From the NCBI GenBank assembly GCA_964424945.1, contig CAYRLB010000127.1, positions 1-6,554 on the forward strand: a stretch of 6,554 nucleotides of DNA. Direction: 5' to 3'. Shown in pieces: positions 6,451-6,554 of this stretch. The notes beneath the pieces are model-generated. The model was not told where the DNA came from. It searched no databases and was given only the letters and a program-made list of their open reading frames with translations. Position numbers and translations under genes: made by a program. Source of the stretch: WHSP01 sp964424945. GTDB taxonomy: Bacteria > Gemmatimonadota > Gemmatimonadetes > Longimicrobiales > Longimicrobiaceae. Positions within the stretch are counted from its first letter, which is position 1. Each line of letters opens with the position of its first letter.

Positions 6451-6554
6451 GTCACTGCGGCGAAAGCCGGGATCCATGGGACCCATCATCCGTCTTCCCG
6501 CGAAAGCCGGGATCCATGTGACCCACCACCCGACTTCCCGGCGAAAGCCGGGAT
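6450..6554. repeat. Tandem array of about 40-base units carrying the CGAAAGCCGGGATCC hairpin motif
   Basis: Unit 6461-6500 and unit 6501-6540 match at 36 of 40 bases. Both open CGAAAGCCGGGATCCATG and close CTTCCCG. A third unit begins at 6542 (one extra G) and is cut by the window edge. The bases before 6461 (ATCCGTCACTGCGG) look like the decayed end of a preceding unit. Where the extra G is present, 6537-6553 gives CCCGGC-GAAA-GCCGGG, the same stem-loop as in the gene spacers. All copies face the same way, unlike the inverted pairs inside the operon. Confidence 0.82.

Noticed and set aside
6450..6554. CRISPR array
   Set aside because: The repeated block covers the whole 40-base period with 90 percent identity and leaves no unique spacers. 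It is a tandem repeat of an interspersed hairpin element.

Overview
The window carries four genes, all on the minus strand, that read as the core of one ABC importer of the dipeptide/oligopeptide/nickel family. In transcription order (right to left) they are two family-5 extracellular solute-binding lipoproteins (4760-6394 and 2960-4648), a DppB/OppB-type permease (1670-2653) and a DppC/OppC-type permease (329-1546). No ATP-binding subunit lies in the window. The 328 bases downstream of the last gene are non-coding, so the ATPases must be upstream beyond base 6554, further downstream, or unlinked. The substrate cannot be read from the sequence; peptides are the family default.

The organism appears to be a GC-rich, Gram-negative-type bacterium. 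The lipoprotein signals end in LLAAC/LTAAC followed by Gly, codon third positions are strongly G/C, and the spacers hold short GC-rich hairpin repeats. The style of the two binding proteins (Cys-Gly start, then a low-complexity linker, then GGTAVI) and the CTCCGCG-type spacer repeats remind me of Gemmatimonadota. That placement is an impression and was not tested.

Layout, left to right. 1-328: non-coding, with a CTCCGCGY octamer repeat family in both orientations and a small GCCCTGTC repeat. 329-1546: dppC-like permease with an unusual N-terminal membrane extension of about 130 residues. 1547-1669: spacer with an inverted pair of CGGCTTTCGCCG hairpins. 1670-2653: dppB-like permease starting at TTG behind a perfect AAGGAGG. 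2654-2959: 306-base spacer with a 32/31-base inverted repeat and three 25-base tandem units. 2960-4648: binding protein. 4649-4759: spacer with one degenerate hairpin. 4760-6394: first binding protein. 6395-6554: probable leader, then a 40-base tandem repeat array that runs off the window edge.

The inferred working model is as follows. Two different lipoproteins capture ligands outside the inner membrane and deliver them to one DppB-DppC channel. The hairpin-rich spacer after the second binding-protein gene may help the cell make more binding protein than permease, as the malE-malF spacer repeats do in E. coli. I see no clear evidence of a wholly new system. The most unusual items are the extension on the DppC-like permease and the way one hairpin family occupies every junction of the operon.
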